Counted from the stretch's first letter, positions 25,217 through 35,193 are shown. The stretch is DNA of 64,000 bases from Cognataquiflexum rubidum (GCF_022538115.1 NZ_JAKZAL010000021.1:1-64000); one strand, 5' to 3'. Notes: a model not told the origin generated them from the sequence alone. A program made the numbers and translations.

Positions 25217-25495
25217 AACATTCTTTTTGATCAAAATTTCAATCTTTTTTTACAAGTTCTATCCACAAGGCCAAATCCAGACCTACCATTATCACTAAAT
25301 TTTTATTAATCTGATTATCAATTCTTTGCAATTATTTCATAAAATTATTTTTTCCTTGAGAAATGTTTTGGTTCATTCACATAAAATTAGTTCATCTCAA
25401 AACTTAAATGTGAAAAAAGCAGGAAAAACCCATTCTTGCTATCTAAAAGGATTATAAAATAAATCATGGTAATACCTAAAAATCAACCTTCAAAC

Positions 25496-26224
25496 ATGAA
25501 ATCAAAAAAAACAAGCTTGATTCTAGTCTTGGCATGCTTGCTGTTACCGCTCAGTATAAAGGCCCAGGAAACCAAATCTCCCGGAAGATGGGAGATAGGT
25601 GTGGATGCCTTATCATTAATTGACAAAAATGAATACCCCCCCATTTCTGTTTTTGTTCTGAAAGAAATAGGACAAAATGGAATAGCCCTAAGAAGTAGAT
25701 TGGGGTACAGTAGGTCTTCTTTCCAGAATTTGACGGCCATACCTGGTCAATTTCCTACTCCCGATGATAAAATCACACGTGAGCTATTTGGCCTTTTGGG
25801 GGTACAAAAAGAAATAGTAAAGAATCTTGGAATTGGAAAAAGCAGCGGCCTTTATGTCGGTTTGGATATTGCCGTGCATTTGAAAGAAGAGTTTCACAAA
25901 AAATTTTATGGAGAGTTTTTGTCTTTCTATTATGATGAAAGTAAATATTCTAATAAAAAATATACAATTAGTCCATTTATAGGAGTTTCAAAACAAATAG
26001 GAAATCATTTTTCTGTTCGGGTAGAAATGGCTTTTCTTTTTCAAAGAAATAATTTCAATTATAGCTCTGACAGTTTCATTCTTGATGACTATGATTTTTC
26101 AAAACCATTTGAACCTTCACTTTTTAAAATAAATGATCCCTCTAGTAAAGGGTATGGTAAAAATCAAACTAATTCAATTATAACATCACCCCTCAACCAA
26201 TTCATTCTATCATATAGGTTTTGA
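25496..26224 (+). CDS. Putative outer-membrane beta-barrel protein
   Basis: 242 residues from the ATG at 25496. Signal peptide 1-24 (ends IKAQ), then alternating strand-like sequence rich in Gly, Tyr and Phe, ending in QFILSYRF with a terminal phenylalanine, as outer-membrane barrels do. No family recognised. Codons are more AT-rich than in the neighbouring fbp. Function unknown. Confidence 0.65.
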   Translation: MKSKKTSLILVLACLLLPLSIKAQETKSPGRWEIGVDALSLIDKNEYPPISVFVLKEIGQNGIALRSRLGYSRSSFQNLTAIPGQFPTPDDKITRELFGLLGVQKEIVKNLGIGKSSGLYVGLDIAVHLKEEFHKKFYGEFLSFYYDESKYSNKKYTISPFIGVSKQIGNHFSVRVEMAFLFQRNNFNYSSDSFILDDYDFSKPFEPSLFKINDPSSKGYGKNQTNSIITSPLNQFILSYRF

Positions 26225-26251
26225 TAGAAAGAAACCTAGGGATAAATAGCC

Positions 26252-27289
26252 CTAGAACTTTTCAACAGGTTTCCCAACTTTCAAAAACTCCACTACTTCC
26301 TCCACCATTTTTTTGGAACCGATATACAAAGGCGTCCGCTGATGCAATGAGGTAGGTTGGATATCCAATATACGGCCATGTCCATCTGTCGCCATACCTC
26401 CCGCCTGTTCGGCGATAAAGGACAAAGCATTGGCTTCATAGAGCAGTCTGAGTTTTCCTTTTGGGGATTTTGCGGTGGCAGGATAGATGTAGATGCCGCC
26501 TTTGAGCAGGTTGCGGTGAAAGTCCGCCACCAAGCTTCCGATATACCTGGCACTGTATTCTTGGGATTTACATTTTTCGATATAGGCTTTTAATCCCGGC
26601 TCAAAAAGGTTGTAACTTCCTTCATTCACACTGTATATTTTGCCGTCTTCCGGAGCACACATATTGGGGTGGGAAAGGAAAAATTCCCCCAGCGAAGGTT
26701 CATAGGTAAAGCCATTGACGCCATGTCCGGTAGTGTAAACCAACATTGTCGAGGAACCATAGAGCACATATCCTGCCGCTACCTGTTGGTTGCCGGGCTG
26801 CATGATATCCTCAGGTTGGATGGGACTTCCGATCGGCGTTACTCTCCTGTAGATGGAAAAAATCGTCCCGATCGAAATATTCACATCGATATTGGATGAA
26901 CCATCCAAAGGGTCAATTGCGACAACATATTTGCCGGAGCCGTTTTGCAAGTCGATGACTTCATCGTCCTCCTCGGACACGACGGCGCAGACTTCTCCGC
27001 CTTTTGTCAAGGCCCGGGTGAAACGGATATTGGCGATGACATCGAGTTTTTGCTGTTCTTCGCCCTGCACATTGGTTTGTCCAAATGCACCACCGATATT
27101 TGCCAGACCGGCACGGTTGGTTTCGCGGTTTACAATCTTGGCAGCAAGGGCGATATCTCTCAGCAGTTGGGACAATTCCCCGGAGGCAAAGGGAAATTCC
27201 TCTTGTTTCATTTTGATAAAACGGTCCAAAGTGGTGCCGACAGAATACGCCAAAGAGGAATCAGAGGGGCTGTAATGTTTGATTTTCAT
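26252..27289 (-). CDS. fbp: Fructose-1,6-bisphosphatase class I
   Basis: 345 residues from the ATG at 27289. Gluconeogenic hydrolysis of fructose-1,6-bisphosphate. Metal-binding motif [10 protein letters not shown], substrate motif [19 protein letters not shown] and the C-terminal [14 protein letters not shown] are class I signatures (partial quotes). Divergent from the second aspartate kinase with a 57-bp shared promoter region. Confidence 0.96.
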   Translation of the reverse strand: MKIKHYSPSDSSLAYSVGTTLDRFIKMKQEEFPFASGELSQLLRDIALAAKIVNRETNRAGLANIGGAFGQTNVQGEEQQKLDVIANIRFTRALTKGGEVCAVVSEEDDEVIDLQNGSGKYVVAIDPLDGSSNIDVNISIGTIFSIYRRVTPIGSPIQPEDIMQPGNQQVAAGYVLYGSSTMLVYTTGHGVNGFTYEPSLGEFFLSHPNMCAPEDGKIYSVNEGSYNLFEPGLKAYIEKCKSQEYSARYIGSLVADFHRNLLKGGIYIYPATAKSPKGKLRLLYEANALSFIAEQAGGMATDGHGRILDIQPTSLHQRTPLYIGSKKMVEEVVEFLKVGKPVEKF

Positions 27290-27346
27290 AGTATAGGAAA
27301 AATACAATTATTGGGTTTATATACTTAAAATTACAAATTAATTTTT

Positions 27347-28621
27347 ATGTCAAAAACATTTGTATTCAAATTTGGCGGGGCTTCTGTGAAAGATGCCAAA
27401 TCTATCAAAAACTTACGTGAAATTTTATTCAATCGATTGCGGAATCATACCGTAATCGTTGTTTCCGCCATGGGAAAAACCACAAACGCCCTTGAAGAAT
27501 TATTGAATATCAAACTGGAAGACAAGCCTCTTTATGAGAAAAGTGCAAAATTAAAAAACTACCATCTTGAAATTTGCAGGGAACTTTTCCTACCAGAAAA
27601 CCTGATCTTTCCTGCCATCGAAAACTTTTTCTCCCAACTGGACAGGGTCTTGGAAAAACCCCTGAGCAAAGAAAACTATGATGAATATTACGATCAGGTA
27701 GTATCTTATGGTGAACTCATTTCCTCCCGAATTGTGCAGGAATACCTTTGTGCAGAAGGGATTTTTTGCCTTTGGCAAGATGCGCGGGAGATTATCTCTA
27801 CGGACAGTGATTATCGGTTTGCCAAAGTCAAATGGGAAAAAACCGCCGCCCAATGCCAAAAACACCTGATGGCAAAGTTGGAGCGATTCCCTGTCATCAC
27901 ACAGGGATTTATCGGTTCGGATGATAAAGGGAAAACCACCACGCTTGGAAGGGAAGGTTCGGATTTTACCGCAGCTATTTTGGCACATAGCCTTCGTTCA
28001 CAGTCAGTCACCATTTGGAAAGATGTGGAAGGTGTACTCAATGCCGACCCGAAGCGATTTCCCGATACAGTGAAATTTGAAGAGTTGGATTATAGAGAAG
28101 CCGCCGAGTTGACTTATTATGGGGCGTCGGTTATCCATCCCAAGACCATCAAGCCCTTGGCCAATCTTTCCATTCCGCTTTTTGTCAAGTCATTTTTGAA
28201 TCCAGACGGAACCGGAACCCAAATCCACCATGTGGACAAGCCGAATATCGTTCCTTGCATCGTAGTGAAGGATGAACAGGTTTTGGTCAGTTTCCGGGTG
28301 ACTGACTTCACTTTTATCAATGAATCCCACATCCATCAGGTCTATACCGAAATCGAAAAACTCAAACTGAGGGTCAATCTTTTGCAAACTTCCGCCATCA
28401 GTATTTCTATTGTGATTGACAAGCAGCTTTTCAAAATGGAGAAACTGATCGCTGCTTTGGCAAAGGATTTTGATATCAGATACAATGAATCCCTGCAGCT
28501 TATCACAGTCAAAAACCACAACCGGAAAATTATGGAGGAATTGATGTCGGACAAAGAGGTGCTTTTGGAACAGGTCACGCGGACGACCTTTCAGATTGTA
28601 GTCAAACCACTAGCTGAGTAA
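27347..28621 (+). CDS. Aspartate kinase (second copy)
   Basis: 424 residues. KFGGAS at the N-terminus, TLGREGSDFTAAI in the kinase domain and YGASVIHPKTIKP before two C-terminal ACT-type domains. Only distantly similar to the copy at 5680: the first signature is KFGGAS instead of KFGGTS. Monofunctional. The 3' end overlaps the convergent fructosamine kinase gene by 12 bp. Confidence 0.93.
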   Translation: MSKTFVFKFGGASVKDAKSIKNLREILFNRLRNHTVIVVSAMGKTTNALEELLNIKLEDKPLYEKSAKLKNYHLEICRELFLPENLIFPAIENFFSQLDRVLEKPLSKENYDEYYDQVVSYGELISSRIVQEYLCAEGIFCLWQDAREIISTDSDYRFAKVKWEKTAAQCQKHLMAKLERFPVITQGFIGSDDKGKTTTLGREGSDFTAAILAHSLRSQSVTIWKDVEGVLNADPKRFPDTVKFEELDYREAAELTYYGASVIHPKTIKPLANLSIPLFVKSFLNPDGTGTQIHHVDKPNIVPCIVVKDEQVLVSFRVTDFTFINESHIHQVYTEIEKLKLRVNLLQTSAISISIVIDKQLFKMEKLIAALAKDFDIRYNESLQLITVKNHNRKIMEELMSDKEVLLEQVTRTTFQIVVKPLAE

Positions 28622-29485
28622 CTTGCTGATGGTTTTTTCTATGCCGGGCAAATAACTTTTGCCAAAAAGAAGGAGGTGTACCAAAAGCGGGTACAGGTTG
28701 TACACAGGGACACGGTCTTTGAATCCTGGTTCCAAAGGAAAGAAAGTGTCGTAGGCTTCATAAAACTCCTCCTCAAAAGGTCCAAACATCCTTGAAAAAG
28801 CGAGGTCCATTTCCCGGTGACCGAAGTAAACTGCCGGATCTATCAAGACCGGAATCCCGCTTTTTCCGCGCATGATATTCCCCGACCAAAGGTCACCGTG
28901 TAGCAGAGAAGGTTTTTCTTTTGGGAAGAAATCTTCCAACAAAGGATAAATCTTTTGGAATTTTTTCAAAAAATCCAGGTCAACCAAGCCTTCATAATAT
29001 GCCCTTCCGATAAGCGGGTCCAATCTGGATCGGACAAAAAAATCAGACCAAGAATGGTTGGGTTGGTTCTGTTGCGGGATGGAAGCAATATAATTGGAGG
29101 ATTTGTATCCGAAATCATTTTGGGTGGCCATATGCATCTGTGCCAAACCGAGACCTAGTTCCTGCCAATAAGTGGAGGTTGCCTTTTCAGCATCAATCCA
29201 TTCCATCAAAATGAAATTGTAAGATTCTTCCCGACCAAAATGATAAACCTCTGGGATTTTTAATGGACAATGGGCCCGCATCGTATTCAGGCCATCAGCT
29301 TCTTTTTCGAAGATATCTTCAGATTCCTCAAAATTGGTTTTCAAAAAAAACTGGCCATCGGAGGTCTCTAAAAATACGCCTTGGTTGATATTGCCGGCCG
29401 AGACAAGTCTTGCCTGTTTCAATTTCACCGAAGGTCCAAAGCTTAGAAAAAGAAGCCTTTCAAAGACCTCTTTGGACTCAAACAT
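28610..29485 (-). CDS. Fructosamine kinase family protein
   Basis: 291 residues from the ATG at 29485, which overlaps the stop of the upstream phosphatase gene by 8 bp (ATGTTTGA), so this shorter start is preferred over one 54 bp upstream. The kinase-like fold shows LLHGDLWSGNIM (catalytic Asp and Asn) and LIDPAVYFGHREMDLA (metal-binding Asp). Homologues phosphorylate protein-bound fructosamines or ribulosamines for deglycation. Coupling with a low-molecular-weight phosphatase gene is a recurring pairing. Confidence 0.9.
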   Translation of the reverse strand: MFESKEVFERLLFLSFGPSVKLKQARLVSAGNINQGVFLETSDGQFFLKTNFEESEDIFEKEADGLNTMRAHCPLKIPEVYHFGREESYNFILMEWIDAEKATSTYWQELGLGLAQMHMATQNDFGYKSSNYIASIPQQNQPNHSWSDFFVRSRLDPLIGRAYYEGLVDLDFLKKFQKIYPLLEDFFPKEKPSLLHGDLWSGNIMRGKSGIPVLIDPAVYFGHREMDLAFSRMFGPFEEEFYEAYDTFFPLEPGFKDRVPVYNLYPLLVHLLLFGKSYLPGIEKTISKLLS

Positions 29486-29963
29486 ATAAGTTATGGTCAA
29501 CCTTAAGGCGTTCCAAAAAATGGTCGAGCGATTCGTCAATTATTTGGTAAACCTGCTCAAAACCCTCCTCACCGCCATAATATGGATCCGGTACTTCAAT
29601 ATGGTCTGGGCTGGGATGGAATTCCCGCAACAAAAATAACTGGTCATGTTTGATATTGTGTCTCGTCATCACATTTTGGACATTCCTTTTATTGGACATA
29701 TCCATAGCTACGAGGTAATCAAACTCGCGGATATCTACACGGTTAAGCTGTCTGGCGCGGTGTGAAATCGGAATTTCGTGATTTTGGGCGCAAGCAAGGG
29801 TTCTTTCGTCAGGCAATTCACCGATATGGTAGTCCGAAGTTCCGCAGCTGTCGCTTGTGAATTTACCTTCAAGTCCAAGCTGTTTGACTTTATGGTTAAA
29901 AATACCTTCCGCTAGGGGAGATCTACAGATATTTCCTAAACAAATGAACAAGACTTTGACCAT
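29478..29963 (-). CDS. Low-molecular-weight protein-tyrosine-phosphatase
   Basis: 161 residues from the ATG at 29963. P-loop CLGNICRS with nucleophile Cys8 and Arg14; general acid Asp126 in VPDPYYGG. In bacteria such enzymes act on tyrosine kinases of polysaccharide export, and in the context of a fructosamine kinase a sugar-phosphate or ribulosamine-5-phosphate substrate is also conceivable. Translationally coupled to the next gene. Confidence 0.93.
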   Translation of the reverse strand: MVKVLFICLGNICRSPLAEGIFNHKVKQLGLEGKFTSDSCGTSDYHIGELPDERTLACAQNHEIPISHRARQLNRVDIREFDYLVAMDMSNKRNVQNVMTRHNIKHDQLFLLREFHPSPDHIEVPDPYYGGEEGFEQVYQIIDESLDHFLERLKVDHNLYV

Positions 29964-30458
29964 ACTAAAGGGCTTATACAATTTCGAGGTGAAAGGGAAT
30001 ACAAGTTATAAAATTTTTGTGGATGTCCTTGTATCAAAAAAAAGACAATGGAAAAAGTAAAATGCATGATCAGAAGAATATTTTGATTTAGTTTATTTTC
30101 GGATCCATATCTTCTTAAAAAATTAAACATTTCCCTTATTAATATGAAGTTTTTTGGTTTAACTACAAAACCCACCAAACAAAGTTTCGATAAAAATTTA
30201 AATTTTTTTTGAACCAATTTTTCGAACGGAGAAAAACCATATGGTGTAGCGCATCTTGAATCAAATCAATTTTTTCAAATAAATGGAGTAATGTCGAAGA
30301 GAAAATGGCTTTAAGATCAAGGATGGGTTTAAGATTTAGCCGAAAAATCTTCCGTCTTCGGTCTTCCGTCCTGTTTGGAACAAAGTTTTTGGTAATGGCA
30401 TGAAAGCTTTTTTCCATAAATATTTCATGACCCTTGGTTTTTATTTTATAATTATTGT
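29964..30458. other. Gene-free AT-rich stretch
   Basis: About 500 bp between the phosphatase start and the creD locus. The only structure seen is a heptad tract, CTTCCGT, CTTCGGT, CTTCCGT at 30349-30369. No reading frame with convincing protein character and no terminator was found. Confidence 0.6.
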
Positions 30459-30480
30459 ACTTTGAATTACAAAGTACTTT
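30459..30480. promoter_or_regulatory. Palindromic operator, copy 1 (before the membrane protein-regulator pair)
   Basis: Shares CTTTGNATTNCAAAG followed by TACTTT with the site at 31406-31427; the two 22-bp sites differ at two positions. CTTTG and CAAAG form an inverted repeat. It ends 3 bp before the ATG at 30484, so a bound protein would cover the start of the transcript. Probable target of the winged-helix regulator encoded 600 bp downstream. Confidence 0.7.
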
Positions 30481-30483
30481 TAA

Positions 30484-31101
30484 ATGGAAAAAGAAAAATA
30501 CATCCAAGACCTCCGACAGATCAAAGAGATCATGGACAGGTCTTCCAAGTTTATTTCGCTCAGTGGTTTGTCAGGAGTCGCTGCCGGGATCATTGCACTT
30601 GCAGGAGCTTGGTATGCTTACCGGAATATTTACACAGAAAGTGATTTTTATGGTTACCAGGTAGTGACAATCAGCTCTGAATCTATTGCTTCAATAATTG
30701 GACTTGGTGCCCTGATTCTGATTCTGGCGATTGGCGCAGGTATATTTTTCACTGCCCAGAAAGCAAAAAAGGCCAACCAAAAAGTCTGGAATTCCCAAGC
30801 CAAAAGGTTGCTGATCAACTTAGCCATCCCTTTGGTCACCGGGGGCTTACTCAGCCTTATTTTCCTTTCACGTGGATTTATTGGGATCATTGCCCCGCTG
30901 ACACTAATTTTCTACGGTCTTGCATTGGTCAATGCTTCCAAATATACCCACGAAGAAATTAGGAGTCTCGGCATTATTGAAATTGCACTCGGCTTGCTGT
31001 CGGCCTATTTTATCGGATTTGGACTTTTGTTTTGGGCAATCGGTTTTGGCCTGTTGCATATTGTGTACGGCATCATCATGCACTACCGCTACGGATCGTG
31101 A
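30484..31101 (+). CDS. Multi-pass membrane protein of the creD locus
   Basis: 205 residues. A charged, helical N-terminus (1-22) is followed by about six hydrophobic segments arranged in pairs. Not assigned to a characterised family, but this protein followed by a small winged-helix regulator and CreD is a recognisable Bacteroidota gene order. The stop overlaps the regulator's GTG by 4 bp (GTGA). Confidence 0.8.
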   Translation: MEKEKYIQDLRQIKEIMDRSSKFISLSGLSGVAAGIIALAGAWYAYRNIYTESDFYGYQVVTISSESIASIIGLGALILILAIGAGIFFTAQKAKKANQKVWNSQAKRLLINLAIPLVTGGLLSLIFLSRGFIGIIAPLTLIFYGLALVNASKYTHEEIRSLGIIEIALGLLSAYFIGFGLLFWAIGFGLLHIVYGIIMHYRYGS

Positions 31102-31388
31102 AAGACATACTCAAGGACTTGGACAAAGCTTTTGAAAACAAGCTCAGGCTGGGAATCATGTCAGCTTTGCTGGTCAATGATTTTCTGGATTTCAATGCCC
31201 TGAAAGAAATCCTCGATGCCACTGACGGCAACCTTGCGAGCCATCTCAAAACTTTGGAAAAAGAAGGTTATATCACCTACACAAAAGAATTTGTGGACCG
31301 AAAACCAAATACCAAATACATGGTCACAGAGTCCGGAAAAGAAGCATTTATCAAACACCTCAAAGCAATAGAAAACCTACTAAAGTAA
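31098..31388 (+). CDS. Winged-helix transcriptional regulator
   Basis: 96 residues from the GTG at 31098, chosen because it overlaps the upstream stop by 4 bp and starts the conserved sequence KDILKDLDKAFENKLRLGIM. The winged-helix domain shows FNALKEILDATDGNLASHL (recognition helix) and the wing YTKEFVDRKPNTKYMVT. Members typically bind as dimers to short palindromes; the two 22-bp sites in this locus are the natural candidates, implying autoregulation and control of creD. Confidence 0.87.
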   Translation: MKDILKDLDKAFENKLRLGIMSALLVNDFLDFNALKEILDATDGNLASHLKTLEKEGYITYTKEFVDRKPNTKYMVTESGKEAFIKHLKAIENLLK

Positions 31389-31405
31389 AAAAAATTTATC
31401 CACTC

Positions 31406-31427
31406 ACTTTGCATTTCAAAGTACTTT
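31406..31427. promoter_or_regulatory. Palindromic operator, copy 2 (before creD)
   Basis: 20 of 22 bases equal the site at 30459-30480, and it lies 10 bp before the creD ATG. Both copies stand at nearly the same distance from a start codon. Confidence 0.7.
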
Positions 31428-31437
31428 CAAAACAACC

Positions 31438-32778
31438 ATGGAAAACTCAGCACTCAAACCCCTGCTTTCTCTCAAGTATTCTGTCACTCTCAAGTTGGTC
31501 GTAATCGCATTTCTCGGTTTGCTACTCCTGATCCCGACGGCATTGATCCAATCCGTCATCGAAGAACGAGCCTTTCTCAATGACGAGGCCATCAAAGAAA
31601 TCGGTTCCAAATGGGCCGAATCCCAAGAAATCGTCGGCCCGATCCTTTCTATTCCCATAGTCTATGAAACAGAAAAAGACGGGAAGATTACCCGCATTAT
31701 AGATGATTACCATATTCTTCCCCAAGACCTGCGCATTGAAGGAAAAGTACTTCCTGAAATCCTGAAACGAGGAATTTTCAAAGGGGTAGTTTACCGTTCG
31801 GACCTTGCCGTCACAGGAAGTTTCATGGTGTTGGATGATTTTGACAAGAAGGACTTTGTGGGATTCAACCATGCGGAAGCCAAGGTTTCTTTTGGTGTGA
31901 CTGACCTCAGGGGAATAGAAGACGAAGTACAATTTACCGTCATTGGCGAAAAAAAGCAGGTTAATCCAGGCACTGGAATTTTTAAAGTAATTCCTTCAGG
32001 ATTCAGTATTTCGATGCCAAACCATGAATTCAAGGCCGGCGAATCCATTCCCTTTACCATTCAACTCAAGCTCAAAGGGAGCAAAAACCTTTCATTTATC
32101 CCGACAGGAAAGACGACCGATGTCAAAATCCAATCTCCCTGGACCGCTCCAAAATTTGACGGAAAATTTTTGCCCAACAACAGAAGCCTGACTGAGGAAG
32201 GTTTTACAGCAGAATGGAAAGTATTGGAATTGAACAGGAATTATCCCCAATCATGGATCAACAATGCCTATGCGGAAAATTTGAAATCAGCGTCCTTTGG
32301 CGTGGATTTGCTTTCGCCTATGGAGGATTACCAAAAATCCACCCGATCGGCCAAATATGCCCTCATGACTATAGGATTGACTTTTCTTATGTTTTTCCTG
32401 GTAGAAGTATTGGGCAAAAAGAACATCCATCCTTTCCAATATGCAATGGTAGGCTTTGCGATTTGTCTTTTCTATATCCTCCTGGTGTCCATTTCGGAAC
32501 AGGTTAGTTTCAATATTGCGTACCTGATTTCCACCATTGCTGTTGTGGGTACCATTTGTCTTTATTCTCTGTCTTTGTTCAGGGTAAAAAAATACACCCT
32601 CATTTTGGCGACTGTGCTTCTAGGTTCCTTTGGGTTCTTGTTTGTGACGCTACAGATGGAGGATTATGCGCTTTTGATGGGAAGCATCGGTTTGTTTATC
32701 ATCCTTTCGGCCACGATGTACATCACCAGGAACATAGATTGGAACAAAATGAGTTTGGGAAAATCAGAAGAAAGCTAA
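31438..32778 (+). CDS. creD: Inner-membrane protein CreD
   Basis: 446 residues. One N-terminal membrane helix (about 19-38), a large extracytoplasmic domain (about 40-300) with ESQEIVGPILSIP and several beta-rich blocks, then about five transmembrane helices from 303. CreD is an envelope integrity protein first known from the CreBC regulon of enteric bacteria; here it is instead linked to a winged-helix regulator. A long-stem terminator follows. Confidence 0.92.
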   Translation: MENSALKPLLSLKYSVTLKLVVIAFLGLLLLIPTALIQSVIEERAFLNDEAIKEIGSKWAESQEIVGPILSIPIVYETEKDGKITRIIDDYHILPQDLRIEGKVLPEILKRGIFKGVVYRSDLAVTGSFMVLDDFDKKDFVGFNHAEAKVSFGVTDLRGIEDEVQFTVIGEKKQVNPGTGIFKVIPSGFSISMPNHEFKAGESIPFTIQLKLKGSKNLSFIPTGKTTDVKIQSPWTAPKFDGKFLPNNRSLTEEGFTAEWKVLELNRNYPQSWINNAYAENLKSASFGVDLLSPMEDYQKSTRSAKYALMTIGLTFLMFFLVEVLGKKNIHPFQYAMVGFAICLFYILLVSISEQVSFNIAYLISTIAVVGTICLYSLSLFRVKKYTLILATVLLGSFGFLFVTLQMEDYALLMGSIGLFIILSATMYITRNIDWNKMSLGKSEES

Positions 32779-32820
32779 GATTAGCAATTAATGTCGTTTT
32801 GATAATGAGGATTCGATGAG

Positions 32821-32889
32821 CTTTTCCAAAGTTCAGATTGAACGTTAAGAGATTATCTTGCCTTTGTTCTAACTTTGGAAAAGTTTTTA
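32821..32889 (+). terminator. Terminator with a 13-bp stem and long loop after creD
   Basis: CTTTTCCAAAGTT (32821-32833) pairs perfectly with AACTTTGGAAAAG (32871-32883), followed by five T. The 37-nt loop can form a small inner hairpin. Unusually large for an intrinsic terminator, but the end is typical. Confidence 0.7.
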
Positions 32890-33007
32890 CTAAACAACAA
32901 CTCGTCTAAACCTCATTGGATTAATAATTGGAAATCAATCCTAATTAATCCCTAAATGCCCCTCTTAAGACGAAATTCCTTTTGAGGGGGATTTGAATCT
33001 TTATCCC

Positions 33008-33015
33008 TATTTTTG
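33008..33015 (+). promoter_or_regulatory. Bacteroidota -7 element (TATTTTTG) at the waaA start
   Basis: TAnnTTTG match only 4 bp before the ATG at 33020. If used, transcription would start at or very near the start codon and give a leaderless message. Confidence 0.45.
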
Positions 33016-33019
33016 GGGC

Positions 33020-34267
33020 ATGAAACCACTGTATGATTTTTCGATAAGGACATTTTCAAAACTGGCGGGAATCTCCAAAGGAAGCAATGCCAAGCTTGAA
33101 AAACTGGTGGATGGCAGAAAGGACCTTTTCGAAAGATTGACCGCATTCAAGTCGGGATTTTCAAAACCCATTGCCTGGTTTCATGTAGCCTCGCTCGGAG
33201 AGTACGAACAGGCAAAACCTGTCATTGCCGAATTGAAGCACCGAAAGCCTGATTATGGTATCGTCGTCAGTTTTTTTAGTCCTTCGGGCTATGAAATAGC
33301 CAATAGAAAAGCACAGGAAAATGTGGACTTCATCACTTACCTTCCTTTTGATACGGCCACGAATGCAAAGAATTTTTTGGGAATATTGGATCCAAAAATC
33401 GGCTTCTTCGTCAAATACGATCTTTGGGCAAACCATATCTTGGAAGCAAAAGAAAGACACATCCCGCTGTTTCTTTTCTCGGCATCGATGCGGGAAGACC
33501 AGATTTACTTCAAGGGCTATGGGACATTCTTCAAAAAAATCCTGACCTCATTTGATCATATTTTTACCCAAAATACACAAACCAAAACCTTGATCGAAGG
33601 ATTGGACTTCTATCAGGTGAGTGTCGCGGGCGATACCAGATACGACAGGGTAAAGTCGATAGCGGAGGCACCCAAGTCTTTTCCGGAAATACTTCCCTTT
33701 GTCAATGGGAGGAAAACAATGGTGGTTGGTTCAGCTTGGGAGGAGGACATGAAAGTCCTGATTCCATTTATCAATGCCCATCCGGAGTATTTTTTCATTG
33801 TAGCACCCCATGATATCAACCTTGAAACTTTGGCAGAATGGAAATCCAAAATCAGCAGACCATCGCTGAAATATTCTGAAATTTCAGGTCAGGAAACTGC
33901 CGATGTATTGTTTATAGACAATATCGGGATGTTGTCTTCCCTGTACCAGTTTGCACATATCTCTTATGTCGGCGGAGCTTTCGGGAAAGGGCTGCACAAT
34001 ATCCTGGAAGCCATTGCTTACAGCATTCCGGTGATTTTTGGCGAACTCAAAAAGGAAGGGAAATTTCCCGAAGCGGGAATCAGTCAAGAGTATGGTTGTG
34101 GGTTTTCGGTTTCAAACACAAAACAGTTAGAGAAGACAATCCTGTATTTGTCAGACCAAAGCCATTACCTTCAAGCCTGCCAAACCGCTGAAAAACTTGT
34201 CAGCGACAATGTCGGCAGCGCAAAAAAAATCATGGATACCGTCATCACCAAAATCAACCAAGCATGA
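33020..34267 (+). CDS. waaA: 3-deoxy-D-manno-octulosonic acid (Kdo) transferase
   Basis: 415 residues from the ATG at 33020. GT30 family: PIAWFHVASLGEYEQAKPV holds the catalytic Glu region, and SYVGGAFGKGLHNILEAIAY is the C-terminal CMP-Kdo-binding signature (both cited in part). Adds Kdo to lipid A precursor in the inner membrane. The gene overlaps rsgA by 4 bp (ATGA), making a waaA-rsgA operon. Confidence 0.94.
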   Translation: MKPLYDFSIRTFSKLAGISKGSNAKLEKLVDGRKDLFERLTAFKSGFSKPIAWFHVASLGEYEQAKPVIAELKHRKPDYGIVVSFFSPSGYEIANRKAQENVDFITYLPFDTATNAKNFLGILDPKIGFFVKYDLWANHILEAKERHIPLFLFSASMREDQIYFKGYGTFFKKILTSFDHIFTQNTQTKTLIEGLDFYQVSVAGDTRYDRVKSIAEAPKSFPEILPFVNGRKTMVVGSAWEEDMKVLIPFINAHPEYFFIVAPHDINLETLAEWKSKISRPSLKYSEISGQETADVLFIDNIGMLSSLYQFAHISYVGGAFGKGLHNILEAIAYSIPVIFGELKKEGKFPEAGISQEYGCGFSVSNTKQLEKTILYLSDQSHYLQACQTAEKLVSDNVGSAKKIMDTVITKINQA

Positions 34268-35187
34268 AAGGAAGGGTCCTCAAATCCACGGGAAGTTGGT
34301 ATACGGTCAAAACTGAAAAAGGTCTTCTCAATGCGCGTCTCCGTGGAAAATTCAAGCAGGATGACCTCAAGTTGACCAATCCGATTTCAGTCGGTGATTA
34401 TGTTCTCCTCGAACAGGAAGCCGACCAACCTTCCTCTGTCATCACGGACATCCTTCCCCGAGAAAATTACATTATCCGTAAATCCACCCGAAAAAACCAT
34501 TTTTCACATATCATCGCTTCCAATATTGATCAGGCTTTTTTGATTATCACCTTAAAAAACCCAAGAACATCGCTTGGTTTTATAGACCGGTTTTTGGTCA
34601 GTACAGAGAGCTTCAGGATCCCCACATCCATTTTGGTCAATAAAATGGACATTGCTTATAAGGACAAAGACATGGAATACCTGCAGGACATCAAGGACAT
34701 TTATGTGCCCTTGGGTTATCCGGTATATGAGATTTCTGCCTTGAACAGTACCGTATTGCAGGAACAATTCCTGCCGCTGCTCAAAGGAAAAACGACCTTG
34801 CTATCTGGCCACTCCGGTGTGGGTAAATCTACTTTGCTCAATAAAATTGTCCCTGAGGCAGTGCAGGCTACCAAAGAGATTTCAAAATTCAGTGCCAAAG
34901 GAGTACACACAACCACCTTTGCCGAAATGTTTGAAATCGAAGGAGGCGGCTACCTGATCGATACTCCTGGGATCAAGGAATTTGGGATTTTGGACATTGA
35001 TGAATTTGAACTGTCCCACTATTTTCCGGAGTTTAGAAAATACCTCGGTCAGTGCCGGTACAATAACTGTCAGCACCTCAACGAACCGGGATGTGTGGTC
35101 CTTCAAAAACTTGAGGAAGGATTTATCCATCCTTACCGCTATGACAGCTATGTCAATATCCTGAATGAAGAGGATGACCACCGATAG
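34264..35187 (+). CDS. rsgA: Small-ribosomal-subunit GTPase RsgA
   Basis: 307 residues. N-terminal OB fold, circularly permuted GTPase (NKMD, then GHSGVGKSTLLN and DTPGIKEFG) and a C-terminal zinc knuckle, CRYNNCQHLNEPGC. It matures the 30S subunit. Translation is coupled to waaA. The 79 bp after it hold a heptad tract. Confidence 0.96.
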   Translation: MKGRVLKSTGSWYTVKTEKGLLNARLRGKFKQDDLKLTNPISVGDYVLLEQEADQPSSVITDILPRENYIIRKSTRKNHFSHIIASNIDQAFLIITLKNPRTSLGFIDRFLVSTESFRIPTSILVNKMDIAYKDKDMEYLQDIKDIYVPLGYPVYEISALNSTVLQEQFLPLLKGKTTLLSGHSGVGKSTLLNKIVPEAVQATKEISKFSAKGVHTTTFAEMFEIEGGGYLIDTPGIKEFGILDIDEFELSHYFPEFRKYLGQCRYNNCQHLNEPGCVVLQKLEEGFIHPYRYDSYVNILNEEDDHR

Positions 35188-35193
35188 ATGGAG

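Noticed and set aside
26236..26255. CTAGGG/CCCTAG hairpin between the barrel gene and fbp
   Set aside because: Only a 6-bp stem and a weak T tail; could be a terminator but not convincing.
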